From: Dioscorea cayenensis subsp. rotundata
Lineage: Eukaryota > Streptophyta > Magnoliopsida > Dioscoreales > Dioscoreaceae
Direction of reading: 5' to 3'
Assembly (NCBI RefSeq): GCF_009730915.1
Contig: NC_052482.1
Coordinates: 20,242,345-20,306,344 of the forward strand
DNA length: 64,000 nt
Part shown: positions 11,962 through 24,760 of the stretch, piece after piece
How the letters are laid out: each line of letters opens with the position of its first letter
How positions within the stretch are numbered: the first letter of the stretch is position 1
The notes under the pieces: generated by a model
Seen by the model: the letters and a program-made list of their open reading frames with translations, nothing else
What the model was told of the DNA's origin: nothing
The model's database searches: none
Translations under genes and position numbers: made by a program

Positions 11962-12765
11962 CGGAGATGGGGCAGATGGCGGGTAGCCGAGGAGGACCGA
12001 CTTTTGGAGCGATTGGTTCGAGACTATTAGCTAGATACGCTCACGATAGAGCCAAATTGCTTGGCGGATCATGGGGCTGAACCACCCGAGGGGTTCTCGG
12101 AAGAGATGGCACTTCCTCACTCCGACGTTCGAGAGGCTGCGACCTCGGCCAAAGAGTCCTTCTCCACAACACATCGGAGGCGACACATGGCCCACTTTTT
12201 GACCGAGATACAAGATACACGGGCTTTGTCGCTCGATCAACGGCATCCTCACGGAGGCAGGGGTCTGGACCAAGCAGCAAGGATCTTAGTGGCCCGATCG
12301 GATGGGGGTCAAACTCGGCGATCAACCTAACTGACCCTACGAGGCCGAGGCGGACCCAACTAACAACCAAAGGTCCGACTTGCACTGACCCAACACCGCA
12401 CGAGGTACATGAGCCAGCGAGGCAGATCTATAGGGGCGACCGGTGAGCAACCAAACACTACATGAGGGACATAACCTAGCGAGCAACCAAAGGGGTTCGA
12501 CCACAGAGAACAACCGAGACACCCATGAGGTACATGAGCCAACCTAGCAACCTAAGGGGCTAAACCCGCATCGTTGGACGATGTGCCGAAAGCCGCATTG
12601 CGACGAGGCTCCGTACTCGAACACTCGCACGTGAACGAGATTGCTCCGAACCCGCCATGACTGAGGGTGTCCCTACTGCGCATTCGTAGCGGTGGAGGTT
12701 GCTCTACGGAGGTGTTACCATTAACCTGCGCATCACCTGCTCTATACGCACATTTAACCAATATT
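11962..12765. mobile_element. GC-rich block, probable retroelement fragment
   Basis: This is an abrupt GC-rich island in AT-rich DNA. Between about 12400 and 12560 it has imperfect tandem units sharing ACATGAGCCA, AACCTAGC and GCAACCAAAGGGG. Several short frames are open, but I recognise no gag or pol motif. Base composition and position next to a TRIM suggest a fragment of a large LTR element, which is an inference. Confidence 0.4.
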
Positions 12766-12770
12766 GTGGT

Positions 12771-13133
12771 TGTTGGACGTAGTGGCTCAAATCCATAGTC
12801 CCACATCGCCTGTGAGACCAATTCTCTCCGTACATATCTTACTCAAACCCTCCCTATACTCATGCGGTTATGGAGAGTTAGAGGTGGTGGGTCCCTATAG
12901 TAACGTGGTATCGGTACTGTCCCACGTCGATGCCGATTAGTGCATCGATGAGCTGGGATCTTGGCTCTCACATCCACTGTGGGTCCAGGGGGTGTTGGGA
13001 CGTAGTGGCTTGCGGTCCATAGTCCCACATCGCTGTGAGACCAATTCTCCAGAACACAGTACTCCTTCTAAACCTTCTCTATAACTCATGATTATGGAAG
13101 AAAGTTAGAGTTGGTGGGATTCTCTATGTAGCA
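12771..13133. mobile_element. TRIM: miniature LTR retrotransposon, 363 bp
   Basis: Two similar direct repeats, 12771-12904 and 12993-13133, both begin TGTTGG and share ACGTAGTGGCT and CATAGTCCCACATCGC. The 88-base interior starts with GTGGTATCGG, resembling the initiator-Met tRNA primer site TGGTATCAGAGC, and ends with a purine run CAGGGGG before the second repeat, as expected for a polypurine tract. The element is flanked by a 5-base duplication GTGGT at 12766-12770 and 13134-13138. There is no coding capacity. The second repeat ends in CA; the first has drifted to AC. These are the hallmarks of a TRIM. Confidence 0.85.
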
Positions 13134-14610
13134 GTGGTAACTTGTAAGTTTGTGATTAGTAATAGTTTTTATATTTTATGTTACAATTCTAAAGGTTTGA
13201 TATTTTTGAACAACTAAGACCGATGGAGAGGGAGTTGACGTAACTCCGGATTTGATCATGTAGAAGATGATAACTTTTTTACTGTAATGGGCATTGCTTG
13301 TTGAGAAGCTTGAGTAATGTAATGAGTCGGGGGGTGTTTTGGATCCGATTGGATCCCTGGGAGTCGGAATCGCAGTACTCTCGCATCCCACTCCCATGTT
13401 TGTTTTGAAGTAATGGGAGTCTCATTACCTCGATGGGATGGGCCGGGATGGCTGGGACCATCCCATCGAGGAGATTCTCATTACCCGATTTCCAAAATTG
13501 GGGGTAATGGGACTCATGAGCAGAAAGGGGTAATACCCATATTACACTCTCTTTTATATTTAATTAATATTTAAAATTAATATAATTAATTAATAAATTT
13601 AATTATATTAATTTCAAATAAATAATAATTAAAAATAATGATATTTAAATTATTTTATAAGTAAAATTTTTATTTTTGTTAATTAATTATATGTTATTAT
13701 TACTTTAAATAATTAATTATAATAACGTATTTACTATTAATTAACATATAAAATAATTTAAAACATCATTATAACTATTATTATAATTAAAATAATTAAT
13801 TAATGGGGTGTAATAATCCCCTATTATTATTTTTAATTATTATAATTAAAATAATTAATTAAATATGTAAATTAATTATATTAAGTTTGAATATTTAATT
13901 ATAATATATTCTAAATATTTAATAATAAATAATATTAAATATTTATTATTAAACATAATTCATTATTTTATACAAATAATTTATTTACACAAAAGAGTAT
14001 TAATGTAATTTTCATCCAATCTCTTACTATTCGCTAACTCTTATTCTCCATCCAAACAACTTCTTTCATTATCCTCCTCTTTTCCCTATTCTTATTCTCG
14101 TTCTCTTCTCTTCTATTCCTCTTTTCATTTCCTATTCCAGCAATCCAATCCTGCGCAGTCAGCGAGCAAAGAACTTAGCATTGGGAACCGAGTAGTCTTT
14201 TTTTTCTTTTTTAACACACTTGCCAGACCATTTATCCTGTAAATTATTACCTTCTTAGTTGTCACAAGTACTTCGATTATGTCCTTTTTCAGCATCCTAA
14301 TGGAAATTGTGCATTACATGATAAAACATGGCTGTTTTCCATTTGCACTTTTAAAATTTTGGACATTTGTAGCATTTCTTTGAGCAGTGCCTTGGGTAGT
14401 GTTCATCTCACTCTGCATCAGATTTTTGGGCAGAGAACTGAATGTTACTCTTTTCCTCCTATCATGGTTCTGGTTCTTTTAACTCCCTGATTATCCAGCT
14501 TGTGCGGTTGTACAAAACGTCCATGGATATAGTTTGTATGGGAAAAATATGTGAATTTTTCAACTCCTGTTATCCATATTTATCTTGTTTTTTATGGTGT
14601 GTTCATTGCA
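13134..14610. other. AT-rich spacer with a possible MITE remnant
   Basis: From about 13327 the sequence reads GGGGGTGTTTTGGATCC followed by GGGATGG/CATCCC palindromic words. After a long TTAATTAA-rich core it ends near 14060 with CATCCAAACAAC. This layout resembles a non-autonomous DNA element whose ends carry GTGTTTGGAT and its complement, but I could not fix the borders. No gene is seen up to 14610. Confidence 0.35.
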
Positions 14611-14860
14611 GGGAGCTGTTAAGGTGATGGCAAAAGATCTTATCTGAACAAGGCATCAAATTACAAAATTTCATGCACTCAACTCACAACTCCAAGGTGT
14701 ATCTCTTAGAATTCAGGTAGGATTTTAGTTTTATTGTCATCTTGCATGACTAGAAAGCCTTATTGCCTTGAGTTTGTTGTAATGACTTAATGAAAATTTG
14801 TTGCAGGTTCTCTAACTAGTACTGTATTTAAAAGCATGAATGCTATGGAGTTTGGTTTTT
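14611..14860 (+). pseudogene. VPS2/CHMP2-like ESCRT-III gene relic (two exons)
   Basis: An exon-like block at 14611-14716 reads GAVKVMAKDLI, a TGA stop, then TRHQITKF and SQLQGVSLRIQ, bordered by AG and GT. This is the well-conserved alpha-helical core of plant VPS2-type ESCRT-III proteins, which remodel endosomal membranes. The stop sits where the family has Arg, consistent with CGA to TGA. A second block near 14808-14860 gives a poorer match (FKS..AM) to the next exon of the family. The N-terminal basic helix and the C-terminal MIM part are not found. It is therefore a decayed gene fragment. Confidence 0.7.
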
Positions 14861-16369
14861 TTAGCAATTGGACAAATTGTTACAATGAAAAAAAGTTGAA
14901 TAATTAGTGAAAATTTGGTGTTTCATTAATCTATGAAGACAATTTAAGTTGTTGGTATTTAGATGTAGCCGCATGTAGGAGATGAACTATATAATTTGGA
15001 ATTGAGTGTATAATTGATTGTATGAAGCAAAGGGTTCTGGACAAAAGAAACTGTGAAGTGGAAGGGATTGTTAAAAAGTTTAGTGATGATTTGCTGATAG
15101 AATACCAGAGTTTGGAAATTTGTCTCTTTAAGAGTGGAAGAAAACCAATGGATTGTTATATTGTAAAATCTCAATATGTTTATTGAAGTTTATGATGAAT
15201 CAGTGTGAAGGTTTTTTTTCCCGGAAATCTAGCAAGCTATGATTATGCATCAGTAAGCTCTTGGTTTTTTATTATAATCAGGTCAGTTGGTTCTCCATTG
15301 GTGAAGCTTGCTTATTTCTCTTAATTTGGATGCAGGTAGTCTTGGTGTGTAATAATTTATGCAAATAATAGTTGGTACACTGAGAAGAAGTCAATTGATT
15401 ATGATAAAAAGAACTAGTTCATCCGGAATGAAACCTATATATTGACTGAACAAGAATCTGATTAATTAGAATAATGGGTTCAGGATCTAAGTTATGGATT
15501 AATTTTTGTTATATCCACCTTACCTGATTAGTGCTCTCTAATATGTAATTGTCATCAGTGTGAGATTAGACACAACAAACATTGAAGTGAAGAACATTTT
15601 GGGTTGTTCACTTCAGTTGGTTGTACAATACTAGATTAGATTTAAAATTGTAAAATGACGATCACTTTAACTAATAATGACAGAATGACAATATTGACAA
15701 CTGAATTTTAAGATATTATATCTGGATTCGATGACATTAGCAGATAATAATGGTTCAATGACATAATGACATTGCCGATGAAACAGAATTTTAGGCATGT
15801 TATTCCCTTCAATTAGATAAGTAAGGAATCATTAATGCGGAATCATGGTCGTATTCATGTGACCTTATATTCTTGGAGAACCTATCCTTTTTTTATCCTA
15901 TCATAATAATGCAGATGAACACTTGTGCTTATTGCACTTGTTCTTATTTCTTTTTGCTAATATGGAAAACGAAGTTGAGCTTTCAGCTCAATGGTTGACC
16001 TGTACTGTTACATATAGATCCAATCCGATAATTAACTTCTGTGAAATAAGTTTTTATTAATAACTTTCTCTCAAATAAATGTGACTTCTCTAGTTTTCTG
16101 TTAACCCTCTTGATTGACTGGAGGTGAGCCTTTGTATCTCATTGTTCTGGTGCAGTAGAAAGGCAAGCAACATTTAGAAGATCAGAATATATATGACTTG
16201 AACCAAGCATGCTTATCGTTTTCTTCTCTTTATTCATTCTGTGTATTATGTCAACCTTTCTACTATATCATGCCTTCTATTTGCAAGTACAATTTTTTAG
16301 TGTTGCTCTATATTACACTGGGAATTTTATTTTATTCTGGCTGCAATTACTGATGCCGATAGAAAAGAG

Positions 16370-16404
<35 letters not shown>

Positions 16405-18180
16405 GGTGTTCTTCAATCGAGGGAATGAAAATGGAGAAAAATAATTGATAGAGGTGAAAAGAAAAGGAAAGACAAATTTCATTGGTATATGTCTTCTTAA
16501 TTTGCATATCCATCTTACTTTCTGTGTGTTTGGATTTTGGACTTTGGATTGAATGAGAATAGATGAGAACATGGACACTGAGTAGAGGGAAAGCAAAGAT
16601 TAGAAATTTCATGGATGTATATCCATCTTATTTTCTGTGTTTGTGGACTTTGGATTGAACTAAAATTACAATAGAAATTGGTGAAAGGAAAAAGCAAATA
16701 TAAGAAATTCTGTTAATATGTTTTCTTGCCTATCCACATGTGCATACAAATTGGTAACTGGAATTATTAAGAGAGGAGATGTCGTAATGGTTTATATTTG
16801 TTACTGTAGTACTCAGTTGTTGAGGAAAAATATTTCTCATGTATCCTTGCATTTGTGTGCTTGTTTGATTATCTATGCATCAGATTTTTGCTGCTGCCAT
16901 TGTCGTATTAGTGAAGAACTTCTCAACCAGAGAAGCTAAATTTTATTAAAAGATATTGGAAACAAAGAAAGTAACAAAAACACAGTGGAAACGAGACAAG
17001 TGAAACTAACTTAGAAGACAAATCCATTATCAATAAAAAGAACGCATGACTGTATGATTGAAATGAATAGAAGGCAGAGTGGTTGCTAGAGATTGTAAAC
17101 ATCTTTTAAAGTTCTGACATTTGCAGATATGTCTTCTGTCAACTCTCAGCATGAGACCAAGTAGGATGGTGGATATAATAGCGATTTATTTGAACAATAT
17201 GGTATCGAGTCTATAATAAGTTTGACACCTCTCTGTTGGCTTACATAGATGTACTACCTTTGTTATTCATCTTTGTTTATAATTTTGTTAGTCTTTTACA
17301 TAGATGTACTACGTTTGTTTTAAAATAAGTTTTCCAGAAACAAGAAATGATTTTTATTTTATACAACTAGCCTTTGTCTACATTGGAAATTTACCATAAA
17401 TAGATTTAAGCAACAGCTTATCTTTCTTCACCAAAAATTGGTACCACACCTAGGGTCATTTGGTGGCATAAGAAAATGGATCCAATTGTTTGGTTGTGAT
17501 CTGGTCCCTGGAACAGTAGAGATTTAAAATAACACATTGGTTGGTGGACTGTGTATGTTGAGAGAGTGGTTTGTGATTTATAAACGCAAATAGATGATAT
17601 CATAATTAATTTAATTTTTCTAGATCACTAACATCATGGTCTCAAGGTACTGCTTTGTTTGCACAAATAATATTACTAACAAGGATGCATATGAAGTTTT
17701 TATAATAATACAGGAATTTACACGTGTATAACAGTTAAAAGTTGTATTGCATGCATACCAACAACTACATGCTTGAATGAAGAATATCAATATATACCAT
17801 CCACATTCTTGAATGAAATGGATCATGAAGTCAAAATTTTGCTAATTTTGTAAAGTTATGATTTGTTGTTGTTATCTTCTTTCCTTAATGAAAGAAGCAC
17901 AGCAAGCTGGCAAAGATCAGATTGATAGTAGTTACCTTGCTATTCTTGGGTTTGCTTCAGTGGCAGGGTATCATGGAGGACACTCCCATTGACCTTTAAG
18001 CTGCCAGTCCAGGCCATTTAAAGTAAAAATGGACAAACAGTGAACAATGATCTCAAAAATTCATGCAGAATGGGTTGGAATCTGTTCATGCTGCTTATCA
18101 AAATCAAGAACTCTGTAATGAATCTAAAAGAAATTAATCCGGGTTTCAGATCTCCCCAACAATCTAGCTTTTCAGATCTT
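14861..18180. other. AT-rich spacer without a recognised gene
   Basis: This stretch may include former introns of the VPS2-like relic. A (TA)n run lies near 16373-16400. A 30-base word with ACATAGATGTACTAC occurs twice, near 17245 and 17298. I see no intact gene. Confidence 0.45.
16505..16735. repeat. Two-unit tandem repeat of about 115 bp
   Basis: Two adjacent diverged units share ATCCATCTTA, TTTCTGTG and GACTTTGGATTGAA, beginning near 16508 and 16622. Confidence 0.65.
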
Positions 18181-18184
18181 GCTT

Positions 18185-18330
18185 TTATACACCCATTGGA
18201 TAGCAATTTAAAGTATGACGTCAAAGTGTAAGAGGGAAGTCGTATGTTCAAATCTCTCACTCAGCAGATCACGCTCTCACGTACTTGCATACATCGCTCA
18301 CACGGGATTCTCTATTATTCCATACATGCG
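18185..18330 (+). mobile_element. Possible SINE or tRNA-derived fragment
   Basis: A pol III box B-like GTTCAAATC at about 18246 follows GTGTAAGAGGGAAGTCG. This word order resembles plant SINE heads. Box A is weak and no clear tail or target duplication is seen. Confidence 0.3.
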
Positions 18331-18448
18331 TTCTGTCAAGATCTGTTTAATCATGTTTATATTCACGTACATGACTTGTATTATTATATTAATCATCTGG
18401 TTTATAGCAATTTTGAGTTGAAAACATTGTTTTCTTTTCCTTTTTCGT

Positions 18449-18692
18449 CTAAGCTGGGCAAGACTTAAAAATTCGAGGGATGTGACCTGAAAAAGAGTTA
18501 TTAGAAAGATCTATGTAAGAGAAGAAGAAGAAGGGGCTATGCATATGGAGATCTGGTAAAGGACCTGAGAACAAATTTGAAGAAAGATCAAGGTTTTCCA
18601 TGTGAGTGAAAGTTAAGAATTCAGGGATCATCCCCTGAATTTGGTTATTGGAGAGGTCTAAATCAACGAGGTTGTGAGTAGTCCAATGATCA
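18449..18692 (-). pseudogene. LRR receptor-like fragment
   Basis: The minus strand is open and reads three consecutive leucine-rich repeats of the plant extracellular type: NLVDLDLSNNQIQGMIP, MENLDLSSNLFSGPLP and YIDLSNNSFSGHIP, then a stop. This fits the ectodomain of receptor-like proteins or kinases. There is no signal peptide, membrane segment or kinase nearby, so it is a gene fragment left by rearrangement or capture. Confidence 0.8.
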
Positions 18693-18974
18693 ATTTTCTG
18701 TTGATCGAGTGTTGATTTATTTTGATTTTTCTGTTATGTTAACTATTTTCAGTAAAGAAATGTGTTTTGATTTACTAATTAGTTTTTTTTGCTTATAATG
18801 GCTTTGAGCAAAGGCTCAATGCCCTTATAAATGATCATTGCTTTATCTCTGTTGCCTGATATTAATCATGTTGGGATGCTAATTGCATTCCTACTAGATT
18901 AGCTGAGCTATAGCATTTAGTTTTCTCTCATCAATAAACTCAACAAATATATATGCTTTCCGGTTTTTTAAAAC

Positions 18975-21430
18975 AAAACATCGTAGGCAAGGACTTAGGC
19001 CATTAGTAAAATAAATTTTTCTATAAGTTTTTTTTTTATATTAAGGGTATAATTTTGAGAAAAATCATATACAAATAGGCCCAGTAGACAGAGAGTTATT
19101 TGTGATAACTGATAAGCATCGATGTTTTAGAATTTTATTTTATTTTTTTTTAAATGATTTGGTTTTTCATGTCATTTTTCTCTTGATGTATCTGAAGACT
19201 ACTCAACAAGCTACCTCAATAGTGGTTTTTAACTTTTTATCATTGCATTTTAAGTTTTAATTAATTATTTTTCTATTTATACAATATTTTGTTCAATAAC
19301 TTATTAAATGATTAACAACAAAAGAAATTTTGAAATTAGAGCTTTAGATGTGTCACATGGCCATTCATGTAAATATTAAAATAATTACAGTCCACTGTAT
19401 GTGTGCATCAAATCAAATAATCAATCATGTTATAATGTTGAACTGTTTATTAATATCAAGAATTAAATATTATTTATTTATCGTTTTGTCTTCATTATTA
19501 AATGCCACTGGTCATGACTCATGGTTATGAACTTGGAAAGAGAAAACAACAAAGAATGTGGAGTCTTATATCTGTAATGGGCAAATTGCAAGAAAATAAC
19601 CGATAATTTATGGAAACTCTTCCCAACGTCCAGTCGGTTTGAAAAAGGCTAAATTGAAAGAAAACAAATCAAGCTGATCTTACATCTAGTAAATGGGGCA
19701 AATTGAAGAAGATAACCGACAACTTATGGAGATATGAAAAAGAAAAATGCAGATAAAACTGGCTATGAAAAAGTTTAAAGAAGAAAAATAAGATATTAGT
19801 TACGAGACTTGAGTCATCATCGATCCTAATATTCAGTGCCTATATTCAATCGAACAAAGCACGAATTATGCAAAAGGACATTCTCAACAACCACCTTCGC
19901 TCATCATCAAATCCATTCAAGCTATTTCGATAATATAGGAAGTGCTTAGATGATTTACCGAATATTAGTTTTAATGTAATTAGTTTTTTACATTGTATTG
20001 ACTTTTTATTAAGGTTATTTTCAATAAAAATTTTCAACTATTCCTCGTTTTTATAAATTTATTATATATTAATAATTATCTATTTTAGTTATTAATTAAA
20101 TAATTATTATTATTGATTATTAATTAATTACACACAAATTAATATTATAACAAATACTTATAATTATATTAACGAAATAATAATTTTATATATTTCATTA
20201 CAATAATAAAAACAATAAAAATATAAAAATATAATTAAAAATAAAAATAATGACCATTTTGGGTGTTGGAAGGTATGACCCCAGTTGCACTCAAAACCCA
20301 AATTTGGGATTTGGGTGTGGGTTGGAGTACTCTACACCCAAATCCCACCCCAAATTGGACTTTGAGCTGTAAGGCCAGATGGTCTGGTTGTGGCCTCAGG
20401 TGGTGAGGGTTCCCAACATGAGCTGGAGAGATTGGGAACAGAGAGAGAGATGTTTTTCTAATTTATTTGTTTTCATACTAATGTAAAGCTTGATAATGAT
20501 CCCAAAAATGCTTGGCTTAAATGATATTTTTGGGACTTTTACCAGCAGATAAGTGAGCTACTCTCAGAGTTCTATAAAAGAATAAATTTTTTTTAGTAAA
20601 TTTATTTGTTTAAAAAATTTAAAAACTCTATCATTTGGATCAACCCGATTGAGTAAATGAGTTATGTTTGATAATGGTTTTATACAATTTATTGTTATGT
20701 TGGGTTTGAGCCCAAATAAAAAGCAAACTTTTTCTTTTTAATTTACATTTTGAATGTATTAAGATGAATATTGGGCTAAAAACCTTGATGCTATAATTAT
20801 TTAATTTTTAATTTATTATTATCATGATATTTGAGATAGTGTAGTATTTTTATTTATTGAAAAGCAAAAACAAATGTGAATAATAAAATAAAAAAACAAT
20901 AATACAATGAGGTGGGGTTTTTTGTTGGGGGTGATCTAAAACATGTAAGATTACCTCAGTTGAATGTAAATCTCCATTTTTAACCTTTCAATTCAATAAA
21001 ATTTCAAAAAAACTTCAATTGTTTTTAAAAATTAAAATAAGAAAAGTCCATCCTCATTCATCATATACTTTTTATATAAAAATATATTTATTGAAATATT
21101 TAGTTAGAGGAAAGAAAAACATTTGATTTTTCTTTTTCAAATATTAAGTTGAAGATTATTTATTTCAAATAATTAAATTTGACTTAATTAATATTTATAT
21201 AAATATAATATTTTTAAAGTGAAATTTTTATTATTAAACAATTTTGATATATTTGGCAACTTTAGTGGAGCATTTTAGTAAAAAGATAATTAATAAAAAT
21301 ATAACTTTAGTGTTACATTCTAGCTTAAGGCTACAATCAAACTGAGTTTGAGATGAGCTTTGTTTTGTTCAAGCTTAGTTTGATACTATTTAAACCGAGC
21401 TCGAGCTCAAATCGAGCCTATTTGGAGCTT
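18975..21430. repeat. Dispersed repeat, copy A of a diverged direct pair
   Basis: The sequence matches 27225-28640 in the same orientation, through words such as AAATAGGCCCAGTAGAC, CTCTTGATGTATCTGAA, GATCCCAAAAATGCTTGGCT and ACTATTTAAACCGAGCT. Copy A has about 0.9 kb of extra sequence around 19520-20375, with repeated GGCAAATTGAAGAAGATAACCG-like words and a CACCCAAATCCCACCCC-like palindromic stretch. No coding frame is conserved between the pair. Confidence 0.75.
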
Positions 21431-22853
21431 CCTTAGATTGCTGTTAGTTCAACAAAATATGAAGATAATGTGGTTTAAGAGGTTGGTTGAGTAATTGCAA
21501 TCCATGATGTTTTTCTCACCTCTACAAAAGTATTTGAGACTATATATGTTGGGAATTTCATATTTGCGTATGTAATAGTGTTTAAGTATATAAATGTTTG
21601 CCATGAGCATATTCACTATTTTTCTCACTTTTTAGAAAAATATATTTAAGACTATGAATTCTAAGGTTTCATGTCTCATGATTTAATGGTTCTTTATTTG
21701 ACTTTTAATTACAATCAGATTCATAGTTTTTTTATTTGATTATGTTTATTTACTTTTTGTTGTAGAACTCATGGTTTGAGGATTAAGAGGTTTGAAGATT
21801 ATGGAGATAGAAGATGGTGCTAAGTTCATTTTTGGTGTACTTAAAAATTATACACGTAAACAATTGTAATAGAGCTAGATAAGATACTGCTAAATTCTTC
21901 TTTTTCTTTGGGGTGTATTTAAGATGGTGCTAAGTTCATTTTTTTGGCATGCTTAAGTAAAAATACATTGCTTTGAAATTATCAATGAAAATCTTTTGAA
22001 AACCAAGTTTTTAGAATATTTGTGATTATTTTGCAAGATTTGTCTTGTAGATATGCAGGTCAAAAATAAAAATACAACTGTAAATTTACCACCCAAAAAT
22101 AATATATTAGTTAATAGATCAGTTTTTGAGGTGGTTTATGACACTATTAATTAATATTATTCGGAAATGAGTTATTAAATCATTTATTTATTTATCTATT
22201 TATTTATTTATTCATTCATTTTATGTGAAATACTTTATGACACTATTGGGGGAGGAGCGCGTGGAGAAGGAAATTACGACCGGGGACCCTCAGATTAACT
22301 TTATTTTTATTTTTGATGCGTTTTCCCCTTCAAGGTTGTTGTGGGTTTTATTTTTAAAACATTTTTTTAATTTATCATTCAATGTTTTTTTTTTCCTAAT
22401 AATCAGTTTACATGCAGTACTGTCTTATCTCCAGACCAAGATAATTTTTATTCTTTTATTTTTAAAAACAAAAAAGTCAAATAATTAGCTTCTCTTAATC
22501 AAAATACCTTAAATATTCAAATCCCATTTGTCCATTCAAAATAATATAAAAATCAACCGTTAATATTCGAACATAAATCTTACCTATTCTTACTTAAAGC
22601 ACGTTAATGTTTACATGGCCGTAGAAGTGCAAATTAATGATGCAATAGGATGCCCTGCCGTGCCTCCTTCCATTGCGTGCTGGTTCAGTCGATCCCTCGG
22701 TCTCGGTCAGCTCGGCCATCAGTTTCTCCCGGTCAAGCGAGGAACTGGAGGAAGAGGAACTAGGCGAGCGAAAGCTGGAGAACGAGAAGCTCGAGCTCGA
22801 GCATCTTCATCGGCCTTACACTTTCATAACGGTTTCTTTGTTTATATTTTTTT
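21431..22853. other. AT-rich spacer, no gene assigned
   Basis: There are short open frames at 22225-22488 and 22615-22926. The second is GC-richer and acidic/basic in composition, but it runs into the Stowaway element and matches nothing I know. Confidence 0.4.
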
Positions 22854-23130
22854 ATACTCCCCATTCGTTCGCTTTTTATCCGTCATAAAACTTATATTCT
22901 TTTTATTTATTATTTTTCAATATTAAAGCGTTTATTATTATTTTTAATATCCTATATTTATATTCGATTTTCTCATTGGAATTAAATATGAGAGAAAAAT
23001 ATAAAGATATAAATTAGGAGTAATTTTGGAAAGATAACAAATTTTTTTATAAAAATTTGTGAAATAACTAAATTTATTGGTATGTGAGATTCGGTTATTC
23101 ACGACAGATAAAAAGGAACGGAGGGAATAT
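22854..23130 (-). mobile_element. Stowaway-type MITE, about 277 bp
   Basis: The ends read TACTCCC at the left and, reversed, TATTCCCTCCGTTC at the right, followed by TTTTTATC(T/C)GTC on both sides. It is the reverse-oriented relative of the element at 33978-34251, with shared internal words CACATACCAA and AATTTAGTTATTTCA. TA flanks and CTCCCTCCGT ends are typical of Stowaway (Tc1/mariner derived) elements. Confidence 0.85.
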
Positions 23131-23929
23131 TTAATAACATAAGAATAACAGTTAATAACTTAAAAATAAACGTTACAACCATTATTAACAAATATTTAAG
23201 AAAAATAATAAAAAAAACTTAAAAAACCTGATTTAAGAAAAATAATAGAGCCAACATATAGTTGGCTACAACTGCTAAAAATAAACACTAAAAAGTCATG
23301 ATTATATGTACATGATAGCGTTAAAAGACCTGATTAAAAACCCAGAAGAGCCAATCAATATCGCTTTAATAACCATTAATTTTTTTAATAACTTAAAAAT
23401 ATACCTTAAAAGTCATGACTATCAAAATATTTCAAAAAAGAAAGCATAATTAAAAAGCCAGTACTTTCTAGATATTACCATTATTATTATTATTATTATA
23501 ATTATTATTGTTGTTGTTTTTGATTGTCATCTTCATTAAAACTCTATTCAAAAATACAGTCAAAGTTAATGCAATAAACAAATATTTTTTAAATATATAT
23601 ATATATATATATACTGTGAAGGCAGGTGAATGCGTACCATTAATGATGTTCTGGTGGGCACGATCTTTGATATGAATTCCAACTTTGTTTGATGTTGACA
23701 ACACGTTGATCTTCTTCGGTGTTCGTGTAATGCGTTGCGGAGCTTCATTCTCGTTCCGTCCACGTTTATGGCTTACGTGTCTCAATTGCATGGGGAACTT
23801 TGTTTTCATTCTCTTGGCCTACTACATGGCTCAACTGGCTCATTTGCTCATTCTTGACCGCCATCTCCTACTCTCTTTTAATTTGGTTTTTTTTTTCCTT
23901 GCTATTTATATAGAGTAATATATATATAT
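23131..23929. other. Spacer with microsatellites
   Basis: It holds (ATT)n at about 23477-23515 and (TA)n at about 23593-23612. The open frames at 23468-23918 on both strands are short and unrecognised. Confidence 0.45.
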
Positions 23930-24196
23930 GAGAACCCATCATCTGGGGACGTCCCAGATTTGAAATCTAGGGATATCATCTAATAGCCCAGTCGGATGAA
24001 AAATCGGACTGCTTATCATTATAAAACGGTAGAAATGCGTTTACATACGGTGTTGTCGATGATCGATAAACGATAAAAAGGCTGTATACGGTGTTTATAT
24101 AATCGATCAAATCAGTGGATGATGATCCGACGAAACCAGATTTAAAAACATCGCAGAATTGAAATCTGCAGCGTCACTGGGATGATGTTTTCACTA
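23930..24196. mobile_element. MITE inside a TA microsatellite, about 267 bp
   Basis: Imperfect inverted ends pair over about 40 bases: GAGAACCCATCATCTGGGGA at the left, and at the right, in reverse complement, GTGAAAACATCATCCCAGTG followed by CAGATTT.AA.TCT on both sides. TATATA runs flank both ends, so the target duplication could be TA but cannot be delimited. Family unknown. Confidence 0.65.
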
Positions 24197-24231
24197 TATA
24201 TATATATATATATATATTATAGTTGTTAACC

Positions 24232-24760
24232 CAATTAAATTAAAATATTTTTAGAAAAATTTTTAGTATATTATTATGTATCCTATTTTCAATTCAAATT
24301 GGTTTGGAAATTTGTAATATATTAGTATATATCCCTAACTAAATTTACATATTTTTGGAAAATTTTAATATATTACTAAAATTAAATAGTTTTGGAAATT
24401 TGTAATATATTATTATATATCCTAATTGAATTCAAATAATTTTGGAAATTTCTAATATATTAGCATGTATCCATTTTGTTTTTGGAAATTTGTAATATAT
24501 TATTGTATATCCTAACTAATTTGGAAATTTGTAATATATTATTATATATCCTAATTGAATTCAAATAGTTTTTGGAAATCTCTAATATATTAGCATGTAT
24601 CCTATATTTTATTTTATTTTATTTTATTTTTGTATGAAAAATGGATACATGTATCCTATTTTGATGGGAGCGAAAGAAAAGACATTCAAATTTTTTAGAA
24701 ATATCTAATATATTAGTATAGATCCTACTTTGGATAGGAGTGACTAGGAAAATACATGAT
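24232..24760. repeat. AT-rich minisatellite, about 55-70-bp units
   Basis: About eight to nine degenerate units carry TTTTGGAAATTTGTAATATA, then TTAGTATATATCC or TTAGCATGTATCC, then TAATTGAATTCAAATA. A (ATTTT)n run is embedded near 24607-24632. Confidence 0.8.

Noticed and set aside
12041-12385. 114-residue minus-strand frame in the GC-rich block
   Set aside because: Several frames are open at once because of base composition, and no retroelement protein motif is visible.
23468-23918. Paired open frames on both strands near 23.7 kb
   Set aside because: They are short, carry no known motif, and one runs through a TA microsatellite.
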